Positions 47,558-57,756 of a stretch of DNA of 64,000 bases are shown here, piece after piece (the stretch's first letter is position 1; every line of letters begins with the position of its first letter). The notes beneath the pieces are model-generated. The model searched no databases and was not told where the DNA came from. It saw nothing but the letters and a program-made list of their open reading frames with translations. Where the stretch lies: contig DPJG01000023.1 in NCBI GenBank assembly GCA_003543135.1, positions 1 through 64,000 of the forward strand. Direction: 5' to 3'. Made by a program: the position numbers and the translations under genes. Origin of the DNA: Rheinheimera sp. (lineage in GTDB: Bacteria > Pseudomonadota > Gammaproteobacteria > Enterobacterales > Alteromonadaceae).

Positions 47558-48205
47558 ATGTCGGCACAAAAAGTTGTGATTTTTGATTGGGATGGCACTG
47601 TGATGGACTCCATCGGCAAAATTGTCAATTGTGTGCAGGGCGCGGCCAAAGCGCTGAACATCGATGTGCCCGATCATCATCAAGCCAAACAAATTATTGG
47701 TCTGAGCCTGGAAACCGCTTTTGCCACTTTATTTCCGTCTGCTGATAAGCCAACACTTTTATTGTTGTGTGAAGCTTATAAAGACATTTATCTGCATCAG
47801 GATAAAACGGCAACACCGCTGTTTGAAGGCGCTGTTGAGCTTTTTGAAAGGCTCAGGCAACAGGATTATTTATTGGCGGTGGCAACAGGTAAAACCAGGG
47901 TTGGTCTCAACCGGATGCTGGAAGAAACTAATACTGCACATTTTTTTGCAACCAGCCGCTGTGCTGATGAAGCAAAGTCAAAACCTGATCCACAAATGCT
48001 GCAACTCATTCTTGCTGAGCTTGCTTGCTCAGCAGACCAGGCGCTGATGGTGGGGGATACGACTCATGATTTGGCAATGGCACACGCGATACACATGCCA
48101 AGAGTCGGCATCACCCATGGAGTACACAGTGCTTTGGATTTTGCGCCTTTTGCGCCAAAAGCAGTGATCGACTCACTGCCGGAGCTGCTGGCGCATTGTG
48201 CCTGA
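47558..48205 (+). CDS. HAD-IA family phosphatase (Gph-like)
   Basis: This 215-aa HAD enzyme has motif I FDWDGTVMDS (nucleophile Asp9 region), motif II VATGKTR, motif III KSKPDPQML and motif IV MVGDTTHDLAMA. It resembles the phosphoglycolate phosphatase-like proteins next to rluC in many gammaproteobacteria. The phosphate ester hydrolysed is unknown. AAGGTAGTAGCAATAA precedes the ATG. It converges on yceF. Confidence 0.87.
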   Translation: MSAQKVVIFDWDGTVMDSIGKIVNCVQGAAKALNIDVPDHHQAKQIIGLSLETAFATLFPSADKPTLLLLCEAYKDIYLHQDKTATPLFEGAVELFERLRQQDYLLAVATGKTRVGLNRMLEETNTAHFFATSRCADEAKSKPDPQMLQLILAELACSADQALMVGDTTHDLAMAHAIHMPRVGITHGVHSALDFAPFAPKAVIDSLPELLAHCA

Positions 48206-48220
48206 CGCTGCGCCTTTTGG

Positions 48221-48811
48221 TCATGGCTGCAATAATAAGTCGCGGCCTTGTTGTTTTAACAACTGATGCAGCTTAATCAGCGGTAAACCAATCAGACTGT
48301 TTGGATCATCACCTTCCAATCTGGAAAACAACGTAATGCCCAAACCTTCACTTTTAAAACTGCCGGCGCAGTTCAGGGGTTGTTCGCGCTTGATATAAGT
48401 GTGGATGTCATCATCACTGAGCTCGCGAAAATGTACATAAAAAGGCTCAACACAGTGACAGACTTCAGCCGTAGCGGCATTGACCACGGCAAGACCGGTT
48501 AAGAAAGTGACTTTGTGACCGCTAAAAGCTTTTAACTGACGATAGGCATTTTCAGCGGTATGAGGTTTGCCAAGAATGGCACCATTAAATAAAGCAACCT
48601 GATCTGAACCTATCACCAGGCCGTCGTTAAGCTTGTCAGCAATAGCGCGGGCTTTGGCAATGGCGAGCCGCTCAACCAGCGCCTGGGCAGTTTCGCCAGG
48701 CAGTGCAGTTTCATCCACTTCTGGTTTTGCGGTTTGAAAGTTGGGGGTGAGTTTTTCCAATAAGGCTTTACGATAGACTGAAGTTGAGGCGAGCCAAAGG
48801 TTTTGTGGCAT
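48221..48811 (-). CDS. yceF: Maf/YceF family nucleotide pyrophosphatase (7-methyl-GTP)
   Basis: This 196-aa protein starts with the Maf motif LASTSVYRKALLEKL and has EVDETALPGE, GSDQVALFNGAILGKPH and LEGDDPNSLIGLPLIKL. The GSDQ variant is the YceF subgroup, which hydrolyses m7GTP in E. coli, rather than the dTTP/UTP-specific Maf. GGAGCTGTTTT gives the ribosome site. It is divergent from yceD, matching the yceF-yceD-rpmF-plsX synteny of E. coli. Confidence 0.93.
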   Translation of the reverse strand: MPQNLWLASTSVYRKALLEKLTPNFQTAKPEVDETALPGETAQALVERLAIAKARAIADKLNDGLVIGSDQVALFNGAILGKPHTAENAYRQLKAFSGHKVTFLTGLAVVNAATAEVCHCVEPFYVHFRELSDDDIHTYIKREQPLNCAGSFKSEGLGITLFSRLEGDDPNSLIGLPLIKLHQLLKQQGRDLLLQP

Positions 48812-48950
48812 AAAACAGCTCCGTTTTCTCTCTGAAGCAAATGAATGGCGGCACTATACTTATTTTTTCACCGATTTGCGCGTGAAAAATTGACAAAAGT
48901 GTGATCAACCCTTTGACAGTGCAGGCCTTGATCTATATGATGCGCGCCTT

Positions 48951-49475
48951 ATGCAAAAGGTAAAAATCCCAATCACTATAGATCCGTCCCGTACTGCACA
49001 AAAAAGGCTGAGTTACGAAGGGATCATTCCGCTGAACACGCTGACGCGTTTTACCGAGTCATTGCTGAGCACGGAAGGTGATGTTGCTGTAATCATCGAT
49101 TGCGGAACCGACGAACAAGGCTTGGTCTTTATTAAAGGTGAAGCCCACTGTACTGTCAGTCTGACCTGTGAAAGGTGTGGTGACGAAATGTCGCTGACGA
49201 TTGACAGCAGTTTTGCATATACCCCTGTTAAAGGGGATGATTCGGCTCACGATGAAATTCCGGAACGCTACGACGTGATCGAAAAAGACGAACACGGCGA
49301 AGTTAACTTGAGGCAATTGGTTGAGGACGAATTAATTCTGGCTTTACCGTTGTTCCCGATGCATGATGCTGATCAATGTGATCCAGCAAAGTTGCAAACG
49401 AGCTTCGGGCATATAGAGCCGGAACCAGAAAAACCGAACCCATTTGCAATATTGCAAGAATTGAAGAAAAAGTGA
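48951..49475 (+). CDS. yceD: YceD (DUF177), 23S rRNA accumulation protein
   Basis: This 174-aa protein contains the family core [24 protein letters not shown] with a CxxC, an acidic centre, [21 protein letters not shown], and the C-terminal [12 protein letters not shown]. YceD is linked to 23S rRNA maturation in bacteria and plants and is co-transcribed with rpmF. The start codon has hardly any Shine-Dalgarno sequence in front. rpmF follows after 16 bases. Confidence 0.93.
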   Translation: MQKVKIPITIDPSRTAQKRLSYEGIIPLNTLTRFTESLLSTEGDVAVIIDCGTDEQGLVFIKGEAHCTVSLTCERCGDEMSLTIDSSFAYTPVKGDDSAHDEIPERYDVIEKDEHGEVNLRQLVEDELILALPLFPMHDADQCDPAKLQTSFGHIEPEPEKPNPFAILQELKKK

Positions 49476-49491
49476 ATTTAGGAGAATAGCA

Positions 49492-49656
49492 ATGGCTGTA
49501 CAACAGAACAAAAAATCTCGTGCAAGACGTGATATGCGTCGTTCTCATGATGCGTTGACAGGTCCAACGCTGTCTGTAGACGCAACAACTGGTGAAACGC
49601 ACCGTCGTCACCACATCACTGCTGACGGTTTCTACAAAGGCCGTAAAGTTAAATAA
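49492..49656 (+). CDS. rpmF: 50S ribosomal protein L32
   Basis: This 54-aa protein reads [20 protein letters not shown] and ends [13 protein letters not shown], matching L32. It lacks the CxxC zinc pairs of the other L32 type. TAGGAGAATAGCA gives a strong ribosome site. It sits between yceD and plsX, as in E. coli, linking ribosome and lipid synthesis. Confidence 0.97.
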   Translation: MAVQQNKKSRARRDMRRSHDALTGPTLSVDATTGETHRRHHITADGFYKGRKVK

Positions 49657-49662
49657 GTCGCG

Positions 49663-50703
49663 GTGCACTCGTTGCAACCAGAACGGCTTAAAATAGCTTT
49701 AGATATGATGGGGGGCGATCATGGCCCCCTGTCTACTATTCCTGCAGCCATAGCTGCTGTCGAAGAATTTCCCAATCTTGATTTAATCCTCTGTGGCGAC
49801 GCCACGACGCTTGAGCAGCAACTGCTTGAAGCCGGCATTTCCAACCATCCACAACTTTCTGTAAAACATGCATCACAACAAGTGCTGATGACGGATAAAC
49901 CTTCGGTGGCACTGCGTAATAAACGCGACTCTTCAATGCGTGTTGCCCTGGATTTAGCAGAAAAACAACAGGTGCATGCCTGTGTCAGCGCTGGTAATAC
50001 CGGTGCTTTAATTGCCATGGCACATTTTGTATTAAAAATGCTGGGTGGGGTGGAACGACCTGCGCTGATTAGCGCTTTGCCAACCACAGTGGGCAGTCCG
50101 GTTTTTATGCTCGATTTAGGCGCCACAGTAAACTGTGATTCCGATACTTTATTTCAATTTGCCGTGATGGGCGCTGTGATGGCGGAGGAAGTTGAAGGCA
50201 TTCACCGCCCAAAAGTAGCGCTGTTGAATATGGGCGAAGAGGAAATTAAAGGTTCGGATCAAATCAAACGCACTTCTTTATTGTTGTCTGAATGTGCTGA
50301 TATTAACTACATAGGTTATATCGAAGGCAATGATATCTTCTCCGGCAAGGCAGATGTGATTGTCTGTGACGGTTTTGTCGGCAATGTGGCACTGAAAACC
50401 TGTGAAGGTGTGGCCAAACTCATTATTAGAAGGTTTGAACAGGCACTGAAAAACAGTATGTCTGCGCATTTATTCGGCTGGATGATCAAACCGCTGTTAA
50501 AAAGTATCGGAACCGGCGTGAACCCCGACCACTATAACGGTGCAAGTCTGATAGGATTGCGCGGAATTGTAGTGAAAAGTCATGGAAATGCGACAAAAGA
50601 AGCATTTCTCAGTGCCATCCGGCAGGCGGTGCGCGAGGTTGAACGCCAGGTGCCCGCAAAAATAAAAGACCGGTTGGAACACGTATTAATCGATAAAGCG
50701 TAG
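49663..50703 (+). CDS. plsX: Phosphate acyltransferase PlsX
   Basis: This 346-aa protein has ALDMMGGDHGP (about 12-22), SAGNTGALIAMAHFVL, DLGATVNCD and GFVGNVALKTCEG, all typical of PlsX. It makes acyl-phosphate from acyl-ACP for phospholipid synthesis. The start is a GTG 6 bases after the rpmF stop with a weak ribosome site, so translation may be coupled to rpmF. A TTG three codons later is an alternative. Confidence 0.94.
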   Translation: MHSLQPERLKIALDMMGGDHGPLSTIPAAIAAVEEFPNLDLILCGDATTLEQQLLEAGISNHPQLSVKHASQQVLMTDKPSVALRNKRDSSMRVALDLAEKQQVHACVSAGNTGALIAMAHFVLKMLGGVERPALISALPTTVGSPVFMLDLGATVNCDSDTLFQFAVMGAVMAEEVEGIHRPKVALLNMGEEEIKGSDQIKRTSLLLSECADINYIGYIEGNDIFSGKADVIVCDGFVGNVALKTCEGVAKLIIRRFEQALKNSMSAHLFGWMIKPLLKSIGTGVNPDHYNGASLIGLRGIVVKSHGNATKEAFLSAIRQAVREVERQVPAKIKDRLEHVLIDKA

Positions 50704-50709
50704 GTCCTC

Positions 50710-51669
50710 ATGTATTCACGCATTATAGGCACCGGCAGTTATTTCCCGGCGCAAATCCGTACCAATGCCGATTTAGAAAGCATGGTTGAAACCACCGACG
50801 AGTGGATTATTGAACGTACCGGCATTCGTGAACGCCGTATTATTGGTGAACACGAAACAGTGGCCACCATGAGTACACAAGCTTCATTAAAAGCTATTGA
50901 AGCTGCGGGTATCGATAAAAATTCCATTGATATGATAGTGCTGGCCACCACCAGTGGTTCACGGGCTTTGCCAAGTTCCGCCTGTGAAGTACAGCGTGAA
51001 CTGGATATTCCGAATATTCCTGCCTTTGATATTTCCGCAGCCTGTGCCGGTTTTTGTTATGCCTTAAGTATTGCTGATCAATATATTAAAAGTGGCATGG
51101 CAAAACGGGTGCTGGTGATTGGCGCCGACTGTTTATCACAGCTGGTCAGCCCGGAAGATCGCTCTATGGTGATTCTGTTTGGCGATGCCGCCGGTGCTGT
51201 GGTGTTGGAAGCCTCTGAAGAGCCAGGCATTTTATCAACCCATATTCACTCTGATGGCAAATATTCTGAGCTTTTATATGTCAACAACCCGCGCCGTGGT
51301 GATGAAGCCTCTATCCACAACAGCTGGGGTGTAATGAAAGGCAACGACGTGTTTAAAGTGGCCGTCACTAAGTTGTCTGAAGTGGTAGAGCAAACGCTGG
51401 CTGCCAATAACCTGGACAAATCTCAGATTGACTGGCTGGTGCCACACCAGGCGAATTTGCGCATTATCTCTGCTGTTGCCCGCAAATTGGATATGTCGAT
51501 GGACCAGGTTGTGATTAACCTGGACCGTTACGGCAACACTTCAGCGGCCACAGTGCCAACAGCGCTGGATGAAGCAGTACGGGATGGCCGGATCAAACGC
51601 GGACAAACCCTGCTGCTGGAAGCATTTGGTGGTGGTTTTGCCTGGGCTTCTGCGCTGGTGAAATATTAA
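50710..51669 (+). CDS. fabH: 3-oxoacyl-ACP synthase III
   Basis: This 319-aa condensing enzyme has the catalytic triad Cys112 ([10 protein letters not shown]), His in PHQANLRI and Asn in [10 protein letters not shown]. It starts fatty acid synthesis by joining acetyl-CoA to malonyl-ACP. The start ATG is 6 bases after the plsX stop. The fab run continues downstream in the E. coli order H-D-G-acpP-F. Confidence 0.97.
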   Translation: MYSRIIGTGSYFPAQIRTNADLESMVETTDEWIIERTGIRERRIIGEHETVATMSTQASLKAIEAAGIDKNSIDMIVLATTSGSRALPSSACEVQRELDIPNIPAFDISAACAGFCYALSIADQYIKSGMAKRVLVIGADCLSQLVSPEDRSMVILFGDAAGAVVLEASEEPGILSTHIHSDGKYSELLYVNNPRRGDEASIHNSWGVMKGNDVFKVAVTKLSEVVEQTLAANNLDKSQIDWLVPHQANLRIISAVARKLDMSMDQVVINLDRYGNTSAATVPTALDEAVRDGRIKRGQTLLLEAFGGGFAWASALVKY

Positions 51670-51776
51670 TAAAGACGCACAGCCTAGATGTACTGCGGCA
51701 CAGCCCCCATTTAAAGGGCTTTGCTGCGCAGTAAGCTGTGCCAGCTGAACAATACAAATACAAAGCGAGCATTCAA

Positions 51777-52718
51777 ATGACCAACAAACTTGCATTGGTA
51801 TTCCCGGGCCAGGGCTCACAAAGCCTTGGCATGTTAGCTGAACTATATGCTGAATTTCCTTTGGTTCGTGACACTTTTGCCGAAGCTTCCGAAGCTTTGG
51901 GCTACGACTTATGGGCGCTTGTCGCCAATGGTCCGGAAGAAGCATTAAATGAAACTTTCCGCACCCAACCTGCGCTGCTGACCGCTTCTGTTGCAGTTTG
52001 GCGCTTATGGCAGCAGCAGGGCGGGCAAACGCCGGCTTATCTGGCGGGCCACTCTTTAGGTGAATATTCAGCTTTGGTTTGTGCCGGTGTACTGAGCCTT
52101 GCTGATGCGGTTAAACTGGTCCAAAACCGTGGTCACTATATGCAAACCGCAGTGCCGGCCGGTACCGGCGCTATGCAGGCTATTATTGGTCTGGATGATG
52201 CGCTCATTGCCAAGGCCTGCGAAGAAGCTGCGCAGGGTGAAGTGGTGTCACCGGTGAATTTTAACTCACCAGGCCAGGTGGTGATTGCCGGTAATAAGGC
52301 AGCGGTCGAACGGGCCGGTGAACTGTGCAAAACTTATGGTGCAAAAAGAGCTTTACCACTGCCGGTGAGCGTGCCTTCACATTGTGCGTTGATGAAGCCA
52401 GCAGCCGAAAAACTGGCGGCCGATTTAGCAGCGCTGTCGTTTCATACCCCTGTCATCCCAGTGCTGAATAATGTGGACGTAGCCATAGCAAATGACGCTG
52501 CAGCTATCAAGGATGCGCTGGTTCGGCAGTTATTCAGCCCGGTGCGCTGGACTGAAAGTATCGAATGGCTGGCCGCTCAGGGCGTGACTGAAGTGGTAGA
52601 ACTTGGCGCAGGCAAAGTACTGGCCGGTTTGATTAAACGTATTGATAAAAATCTGCTGACAACTTCGGTAAACGATGTTGCCAGTTTAAAAGCGGCCTTA
52701 AACCCGGCTGCAGAATAA
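51777..52718 (+). CDS. fabD: Malonyl-CoA:ACP transacylase
   Basis: This 313-aa protein begins FPGQGSQ after eight residues and has the catalytic Ser93 in AGHSLGEYSAL and His in VPSHCALMKPA. It loads malonyl onto ACP. I chose ATG 51777 (GCGAG upstream), because the 13-codon extension upstream has no ribosome site. The 107-base gap after fabH shows no gene. Confidence 0.96.
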   Translation: MTNKLALVFPGQGSQSLGMLAELYAEFPLVRDTFAEASEALGYDLWALVANGPEEALNETFRTQPALLTASVAVWRLWQQQGGQTPAYLAGHSLGEYSALVCAGVLSLADAVKLVQNRGHYMQTAVPAGTGAMQAIIGLDDALIAKACEEAAQGEVVSPVNFNSPGQVVIAGNKAAVERAGELCKTYGAKRALPLPVSVPSHCALMKPAAEKLAADLAALSFHTPVIPVLNNVDVAIANDAAAIKDALVRQLFSPVRWTESIEWLAAQGVTEVVELGAGKVLAGLIKRIDKNLLTTSVNDVASLKAALNPAAE

Positions 52719-52732
52719 GGAATTTTGCATAA

Positions 52733-53476
52733 ATGACAGTTTTTATTTCTTTAGAAGGCCAGGTTGCGCTGGTGACAGGTGCCAGCCGTGGTATCGGCCG
52801 TGCTATTGCTGAGCAACTTGCTGCACTGGGCGCCAAAGTCATTGGCACCGCAACCACTGAAAAAGGCGCTCAGGCTATTGCCGATTATTTAGGTGCAGGT
52901 CAGGGGTTGGTATTGGATGTAGCGAATGCTGAATCTATTGAGCAATGTCTTGAAACTATTAAAACCAACTTTGGTGACATTGATATTCTGGTCAATAACG
53001 CCGGTATTACCCGTGACAACTTATTAATGCGGATGAAAGATGAAGAGTGGTTTGACATTATGCAAACCAACTTAACTTCAGTATTTCGCATGAGCAAAGC
53101 TGTGCTTCGAAGCATGATGAAAAAACGCCATGGCCGTATTATCACTATCGGATCTGTAGTAGGATCAATGGGTAACGCCGGTCAAACCAACTACTCAGCG
53201 GCCAAAGCCGGGGTACTAGGTTTTACAAAATCTCTTGCGAAAGAAGTGGCGTCTCGTGGTATAACTGTTAACGCTATTGCGCCAGGTTTTATCGACACCG
53301 ATATGACCAAAGATCTGTCAGATGAGCAAAAGCAAGCAATCTTTAGTCAGGTACCGGCGAATCGTCTCGGTCAGCCTGAAGAAATTGCGGCAACGGTCGC
53401 GTTTTTGGCATCCCGCCAGGCGGCTTATATCACCGGTGAAACGATTCACGTAAACGGTGGCATGTATATGGTGTAA
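52733..53476 (+). CDS. fabG: 3-oxoacyl-ACP reductase
   Basis: This 247-aa SDR enzyme has TGASRGIG (15-22), NNAGITRDN, catalytic Ser141, Tyr154 and Lys158 (NYSAAKAG), and ends GETIHVNGGMYMV. It performs the NADPH-dependent reduction step of fatty acid elongation. AAGGAATTTTGCATAA precedes the ATG. It sits between fabD and acpP. Confidence 0.97.
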   Translation: MTVFISLEGQVALVTGASRGIGRAIAEQLAALGAKVIGTATTEKGAQAIADYLGAGQGLVLDVANAESIEQCLETIKTNFGDIDILVNNAGITRDNLLMRMKDEEWFDIMQTNLTSVFRMSKAVLRSMMKKRHGRIITIGSVVGSMGNAGQTNYSAAKAGVLGFTKSLAKEVASRGITVNAIAPGFIDTDMTKDLSDEQKQAIFSQVPANRLGQPEEIAATVAFLASRQAAYITGETIHVNGGMYMV

Positions 53477-53604
53477 GCGAATCAGGTTTGACCAGCAGGA
53501 AATGAAACGCTCATTGCTTGCATCAAACCGCGCTTGCCACTAAACTAGCCGCCATCCAAAATTGCACGAATTGTTGCGATTTATATGAGAAAAAGGAAGA
53601 AAAG

Positions 53605-53841
53605 ATGAGCAACATCGAAGAACGCGTTAAGAAAATTATCATTGAGCAGTTAGGCGTTAAAGAAGAAGACGTAAAACACGAAGCTTCTTTTGTTGATGAC
53701 CTGGGTGCCGATTCTTTAGACACAGTTGAACTGGTCATGGCGCTGGAAGAAGAATTCGATACAGAAATTCCTGATGAAGAAGCAGAAAAAATCACGACAG
53801 TACAATCTGCTATCGACTACATCAAAGCGCACGCTGAATAA
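53605..53841 (+). CDS. acpP: Acyl carrier protein
   Basis: This 78-aa acidic protein starts [18 protein letters not shown]. Ser37 in [12 protein letters not shown] takes the phosphopantetheine arm. I chose ATG 53605 (GGAAGAAAAG upstream); an in-frame extension to 53518 is not supported. The 128-base gap from fabG probably holds a second promoter for this very abundant protein, as in E. coli, but I cannot locate it. Confidence 0.98.
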   Translation: MSNIEERVKKIIIEQLGVKEEDVKHEASFVDDLGADSLDTVELVMALEEEFDTEIPDEEAEKITTVQSAIDYIKAHAE

Positions 53842-53852
53842 GCAAAGCGCGA

Positions 53853-53884
53853 TGCAGACGGGTAGCTAAGCTACCCGTTTTCAT
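53853..53884 (+). terminator. Terminator after acpP
   Basis: ACGGGTAGC (53858-53866) pairs perfectly with GCTACCCGT (53870-53878) around TAA, followed by TTTTC. It probably limits read-through into fabF and helps keep acpP mRNA separate. Confidence 0.8.
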
Positions 53885-53965
53885 TTCTGGCACAGGCAAA
53901 CCGATGATCTAAAACCGGTTTGTAGCAGTAAAGCAGAGAAAGATAATTTCCTTGCGGAGGACATA

Positions 53966-55204
53966 GTGACTAAACGTCGAGTCGTTGTAACTGGATTGGG
54001 GATGCTGACGCCGCTTGGCAATGATGTCGCTTCTACCTGGCAGGGCCTGCAACAAGGCAAAAGTGGCATTGGTTATATCACGCATTTTGATACCGAAGCC
54101 TACAGCACCAAGTTTGCTGGTTTAATTAAAGATTTTGATGTCGAGTCGTTTTTCCCGGCCAAAGAGGCGCGGAAAATGGACTTATTTATTCAATATGGCG
54201 TGGCAGCAGGCATTCAGGCCTTCCGTGATTCCGGTATTGAAGTAACAGAACAAAATGCCGGCCGTATTGGCGCTGCTATAGGTTCAGGCATCGGCGGTTT
54301 GGGTTTGATTGAAGAAAACCACGAAAAGCTGCTGGCCAGTGGCCCCCGCAAACTGTCTCCGTTTTTTGTGCCTTCAACCATCATCAATATGATTGCAGGT
54401 CATCTGTCGATTATGTTGGGTTTGCAAGGACCAAACATCAGTATCGTGACCGCCTGTACCACTGGTGTGCACAATATTGGTCACGCAGCGCGGATGATTG
54501 CCTACGGTGATGCCGATGCCATGTTAGCCGGTGGTGCTGAGAAAGCCTCAACCCATTTAGGGATGGGTGGTTTTGGTGCTGCCCGTGCACTCTCTACCCG
54601 CAACGACGCACCACAGCAAGCCAGCCGGCCCTGGGACAAAGACCGTGACGGTTTTGTGCTGGGTGACGGTGCCGGTGTGGTGATGCTGGAAGAATATGAA
54701 CATGCCAAAGCCCGTGGTGCAAAAATTTATGCCGAACTGGTTGGTTTTGGTATGAGTGGTGATGCTTATCATATGACATCACCACCGGAAGATGGCCGCG
54801 GTGGCGCCAATGCGATGGCCAACGCCTTGCGTGATGCCGGTCTTGCACCGGAGCAGGTGGCTTATATCAATGCGCATGGTACTTCAACACCAGCCGGTGA
54901 CATCGCTGAAACTATGGCGATTAAAAAAGTATTTGCAGGTTCGCTCGATAAACTGATGGTTAGCTCCAGTAAGTCGATGATTGGCCATTTATTGGGTGCT
55001 GCAGGCTCGGTTGAATCCATTATCACTATTCTGTCATTGCAGGATCAGCTGGTGACACCAACCATCAACCTGGATAACCCTGGTGAAGGTTGCGACCTGG
55101 ATTATGTACCACACGAAGCACGTCAGGTTTCCATGGAGTATGCACTCTGCAACTCTTTTGGTTTTGGCGGTACTAACGGCTCTATTCTGTTCCGTAAGAT
55201 CTGA
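53966..55204 (+). CDS. fabF: 3-oxoacyl-ACP synthase II
   Basis: This 412-aa condensing enzyme has Cys164 ([13 protein letters not shown]), His in [11 protein letters not shown] and His in [12 protein letters not shown]. It elongates acyl-ACPs, including C16:1 to C18:1. The start is GTG at 53966 with GCGGAGG 5 bases upstream. It follows acpP after a terminator and is followed by pabC. Confidence 0.97.
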   Translation: MTKRRVVVTGLGMLTPLGNDVASTWQGLQQGKSGIGYITHFDTEAYSTKFAGLIKDFDVESFFPAKEARKMDLFIQYGVAAGIQAFRDSGIEVTEQNAGRIGAAIGSGIGGLGLIEENHEKLLASGPRKLSPFFVPSTIINMIAGHLSIMLGLQGPNISIVTACTTGVHNIGHAARMIAYGDADAMLAGGAEKASTHLGMGGFGAARALSTRNDAPQQASRPWDKDRDGFVLGDGAGVVMLEEYEHAKARGAKIYAELVGFGMSGDAYHMTSPPEDGRGGANAMANALRDAGLAPEQVAYINAHGTSTPAGDIAETMAIKKVFAGSLDKLMVSSSKSMIGHLLGAAGSVESIITILSLQDQLVTPTINLDNPGEGCDLDYVPHEARQVSMEYALCNSFGFGGTNGSILFRKI

Positions 55205-55255
55205 TTTCGCCAAAGTACACAAAAACTGCAAAGTGACTCTTTGCATGCAATTCAG

Positions 55256-55280
55256 GACCGCCGCTTTGGCGGTCTTGTCA
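55256..55280 (+). terminator. Weak terminator after fabF
   Basis: GACCGCC (55256-55262) pairs with GGCGGTC (55268-55274), followed by TTGTCATTTT. The stem is good, the T tract poor, so read-through to pabC is likely. Confidence 0.45.
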
Positions 55281-55342
55281 TTTTCAGGCCGGAAAATTTC
55301 AGGCATACTGCCGTTTTAACCGCTTTTAGGCATCTTCTGGCC

Positions 55343-56122
55343 ATGCATGTGCAGCAACCCTCTGTTTCTGACCGCAGTTTTCAATATGGCGACGGCATTT
55401 TCAGCACCATCAGAGTGAAAAATGGCGTTTTGCAGTTCTGGCCTTTGCACTGGCGCAGATTGCAGCAGTCGATGCAACGCCTCGGCTTTGGTTTGGTACC
55501 CGAAGCAGAGGTAAAAGCACAGGCACAGGCGCAAATCAGCAAGCCGGAGCAGGTGGTGAAAGTGTTGGTCAGCCGTGGTCATGGTGGCCGTGGTTACAGC
55601 ACCAAAGCACTGACCGCACCTGATATATATTGTACGGCCAGCCCTTTGCCTGATTACAGTGTGCAGCAACAACAGGGCATCAGTGTGGGCAATGCCAGTT
55701 TGAGATTGGGTATTCAGCCGCTGCTGGCCGGTATTAAACATACCAGCAGGCTTGAGACTGTGCTGCATAAAACCGAAGTAGAACAAAGTGGCTTTGACGA
55801 GCTGCTGGCATTTGACACTGAAGGTTTTGCCATTGAATTTAGTGCTGCCAATATGTTTTTTTATCAAAACGGCCAATGGTTTACGCCTGAACTTCGTCAA
55901 GCCGGTGTTGCCGGAGTGATGCGGGCATTTTTACTTAAAAAGCTGGCAGTGACAGAGGGCCGTTTTATGGCTCAGGATATTGCTGATTGTGAGGCTATGT
56001 TTGCCTGTAACGCCCTGATGGGGGTGGTACCGGTGCACCATTATTTACAGCGGCCACTGGCGCTTGCGCCGGTGTGGCCGGTGCAGCAGTTGCTGGTTAC
56101 TAATTCTGAAGAAGGTTGTTAA
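55343..56122 (+). CDS. pabC: Aminodeoxychorismate lyase
   Basis: This 259-aa fold-type IV PLP enzyme has SFQYGDGIFSTIRV near the start, PLP Lys132 in GIKHTSRLETVLHK and EFSAANMFF. It releases p-aminobenzoate for folate synthesis. I chose ATG 55343, which gives the usual length; the ribosome site is weak (AGGC). A 34-codon upstream extension spans the hairpin after fabF and is unlikely. Order fabF-pabC-mltG-tmk-holB is as in E. coli. Confidence 0.92.
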   Translation: MHVQQPSVSDRSFQYGDGIFSTIRVKNGVLQFWPLHWRRLQQSMQRLGFGLVPEAEVKAQAQAQISKPEQVVKVLVSRGHGGRGYSTKALTAPDIYCTASPLPDYSVQQQQGISVGNASLRLGIQPLLAGIKHTSRLETVLHKTEVEQSGFDELLAFDTEGFAIEFSAANMFFYQNGQWFTPELRQAGVAGVMRAFLLKKLAVTEGRFMAQDIADCEAMFACNALMGVVPVHHYLQRPLALAPVWPVQQLLVTNSEEGC

Positions 56123-56128
56123 CGCAGG

Positions 56129-57139
56129 ATGTTTAAAAAAATTGTGGTACTGCTGCTATTAGGCGCTGTGGTGGCTTTTGGTCTGCGTAATCAGGTGCAG
56201 CAGTTTAGTCAGACTAGGCTCGCGCTTGCGGGCCCTTATTTTGAAGTGAAAGCAGGCAGTTCTTTATCTGCTTTATGCCAAAGCTGGCAGCAGCAGGGTT
56301 TATTAAGCAGCTTTCAGTGTACTCAGCTGAAATTGCTCAGTGTATTTCATCCACAGCTGCGTGATATTAAAGCCGGTGTTTACCGGGTTGCCCCGGATTT
56401 GCTGTTGGCTCAGCTGGCGTTGTTTCGAAGTGGCAAAGTAGCGCAGTTTAGTTTTATGCTGCGTGAGGGGGAAACCTTACAACAAAGTTTGCAGGCGTTA
56501 AGTCAGGCAGAATTTGTGCAAAACGATATTCAGTCTGTGGCTGAACTGCTGGCGCTGGTGCGCTGGCCGGCGGACTGGGGGCCGGCTCCATCCGATCCTG
56601 AAGCGTTGTTTTTCCCGGAAACATATTATTACCATGCCCACAGCAAAGCCTCCGACATTTATCGGCGGGCACATCAGGCGTTATTAACCCAACTGGAAAA
56701 AGCCTGGGCAGCACGCGACCCGTCTTTACCGCTGCAGTCGCCTTATCAGCTGTTAACCCTGGCTTCTATTATTGAAAAAGAAACCGGCGTGCTGACAGAA
56801 AAGCCGCTGATCGCCTCGGTATTTGTGAACAGGCTCAGATTAAAAATGAAGTTACAGACGGATCCGACCGTTATTTATGGTTTAAAAGAGCGTTATCAGG
56901 GTGACATCACCAGAGCACACTTAAAAGATCCGCACCCTTATAACACTTATGTCCATTTTGGCTTGCCACCTGGCCCCATAGCGCTGGTCAGCGCTACTTC
57001 GTTGCAGGCCGCTGCTCAACCCGAAGTCAGTAAGATGTTGTATTTCGTGGCAAAAGGCGATGGTTCGCATCAGTTTTCCGAAAATCTAGATGCCCATAAC
57101 AAAGCAGTTCAGCAGTATATTTTTGGGAAAAAATCATGA
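56129..57139 (+). CDS. mltG: Endolytic murein transglycosylase MltG
   Basis: This 336-aa protein has an N-terminal membrane anchor (4-20), a LysM-like domain ([16 protein letters not shown]) and the YceG catalytic domain with FPETYYYH, the catalytic Glu in [10 protein letters not shown] and [10 protein letters not shown]. It cuts nascent glycan strands in the periplasm and sets their length. It starts 6 bases after pabC and overlaps tmk by 4 bases. Confidence 0.95.
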   Translation: MFKKIVVLLLLGAVVAFGLRNQVQQFSQTRLALAGPYFEVKAGSSLSALCQSWQQQGLLSSFQCTQLKLLSVFHPQLRDIKAGVYRVAPDLLLAQLALFRSGKVAQFSFMLREGETLQQSLQALSQAEFVQNDIQSVAELLALVRWPADWGPAPSDPEALFFPETYYYHAHSKASDIYRRAHQALLTQLEKAWAARDPSLPLQSPYQLLTLASIIEKETGVLTEKPLIASVFVNRLRLKMKLQTDPTVIYGLKERYQGDITRAHLKDPHPYNTYVHFGLPPGPIALVSATSLQAAAQPEVSKMLYFVAKGDGSHQFSENLDAHNKAVQQYIFGKKS

Positions 57140-57756
57140 GCAGAGGTCAGTTTGTTGTGATTGAAGGCCTGGAAGGGGCCGGTAAAACCACGGCGGTTCA
57201 TACTGTGTATCAGTGGCTGACAGCACAAGGTCATACAGTGGTGCAAACCCGTGAACCCGGCGGCACACCGCTTGCTGAGCAGATCAGAACTTTGGTGAAA
57301 TCGGTGCAGCATGAGCCCATGGCGCCGGAAACTGAGTTACTGCTGATGTATGCAGCCAGAGTGCAGTTACTCAGTCAGGTTATCAGGCCAGCACTTGAGC
57401 GCGGTGATTGGGTACTGGGGGACAGACATGATTTATCCTCCCGCGCTTATCAGGGCGGCGGACGTCAGTTAGATGAACAGTTAATCAATCAAATTCGCAC
57501 TGCGGTGCTGGGTGATACCAGGCCGGATTTTACCCTTTATCTGGATATTGACCCGGCACTGGGTCTTGCAAGAGCCAAAGCACGGGGTGAACTTGACCGG
57601 ATTGAGCTTGAGCAACTGGCTTTTTTCCAGCGCACCAGAGCCAAATATCTGCAAATAGCTGGCTCTGAAGCCAATATTTGTGTGATTGATGCCAGCCAGC
57701 CACTGGAACAGGTACAACAAGCCATCCGTCAGGCGCTCACGGAGCATTTTGCGTGA
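57136..57756 (+). CDS. tmk: Thymidylate kinase
   Basis: This 206-aa protein has the P-loop GLEGAGKTT (11-19), TREPGGT and [16 protein letters not shown]. It phosphorylates dTMP to dTDP. The start ATG overlaps the mltG stop (ATGA), and the stop overlaps the holB GTG start, so the three are translationally coupled. Confidence 0.97.
   Translation: MSRGQFVVIEGLEGAGKTTAVHTVYQWLTAQGHTVVQTREPGGTPLAEQIRTLVKSVQHEPMAPETELLLMYAARVQLLSQVIRPALERGDWVLGDRHDLSSRAYQGGGRQLDEQLINQIRTAVLGDTRPDFTLYLDIDPALGLARAKARGELDRIELEQLAFFQRTRAKYLQIAGSEANICVIDASQPLEQVQQAIRQALTEHFA

Noticed and set aside
55316-55900. 194-codon minus-strand ORF opposite pabC
   Set aside because: It is antisense to a clearly conserved gene, and its composition (His/Gln/Arg-rich) is typical of a shadow frame.
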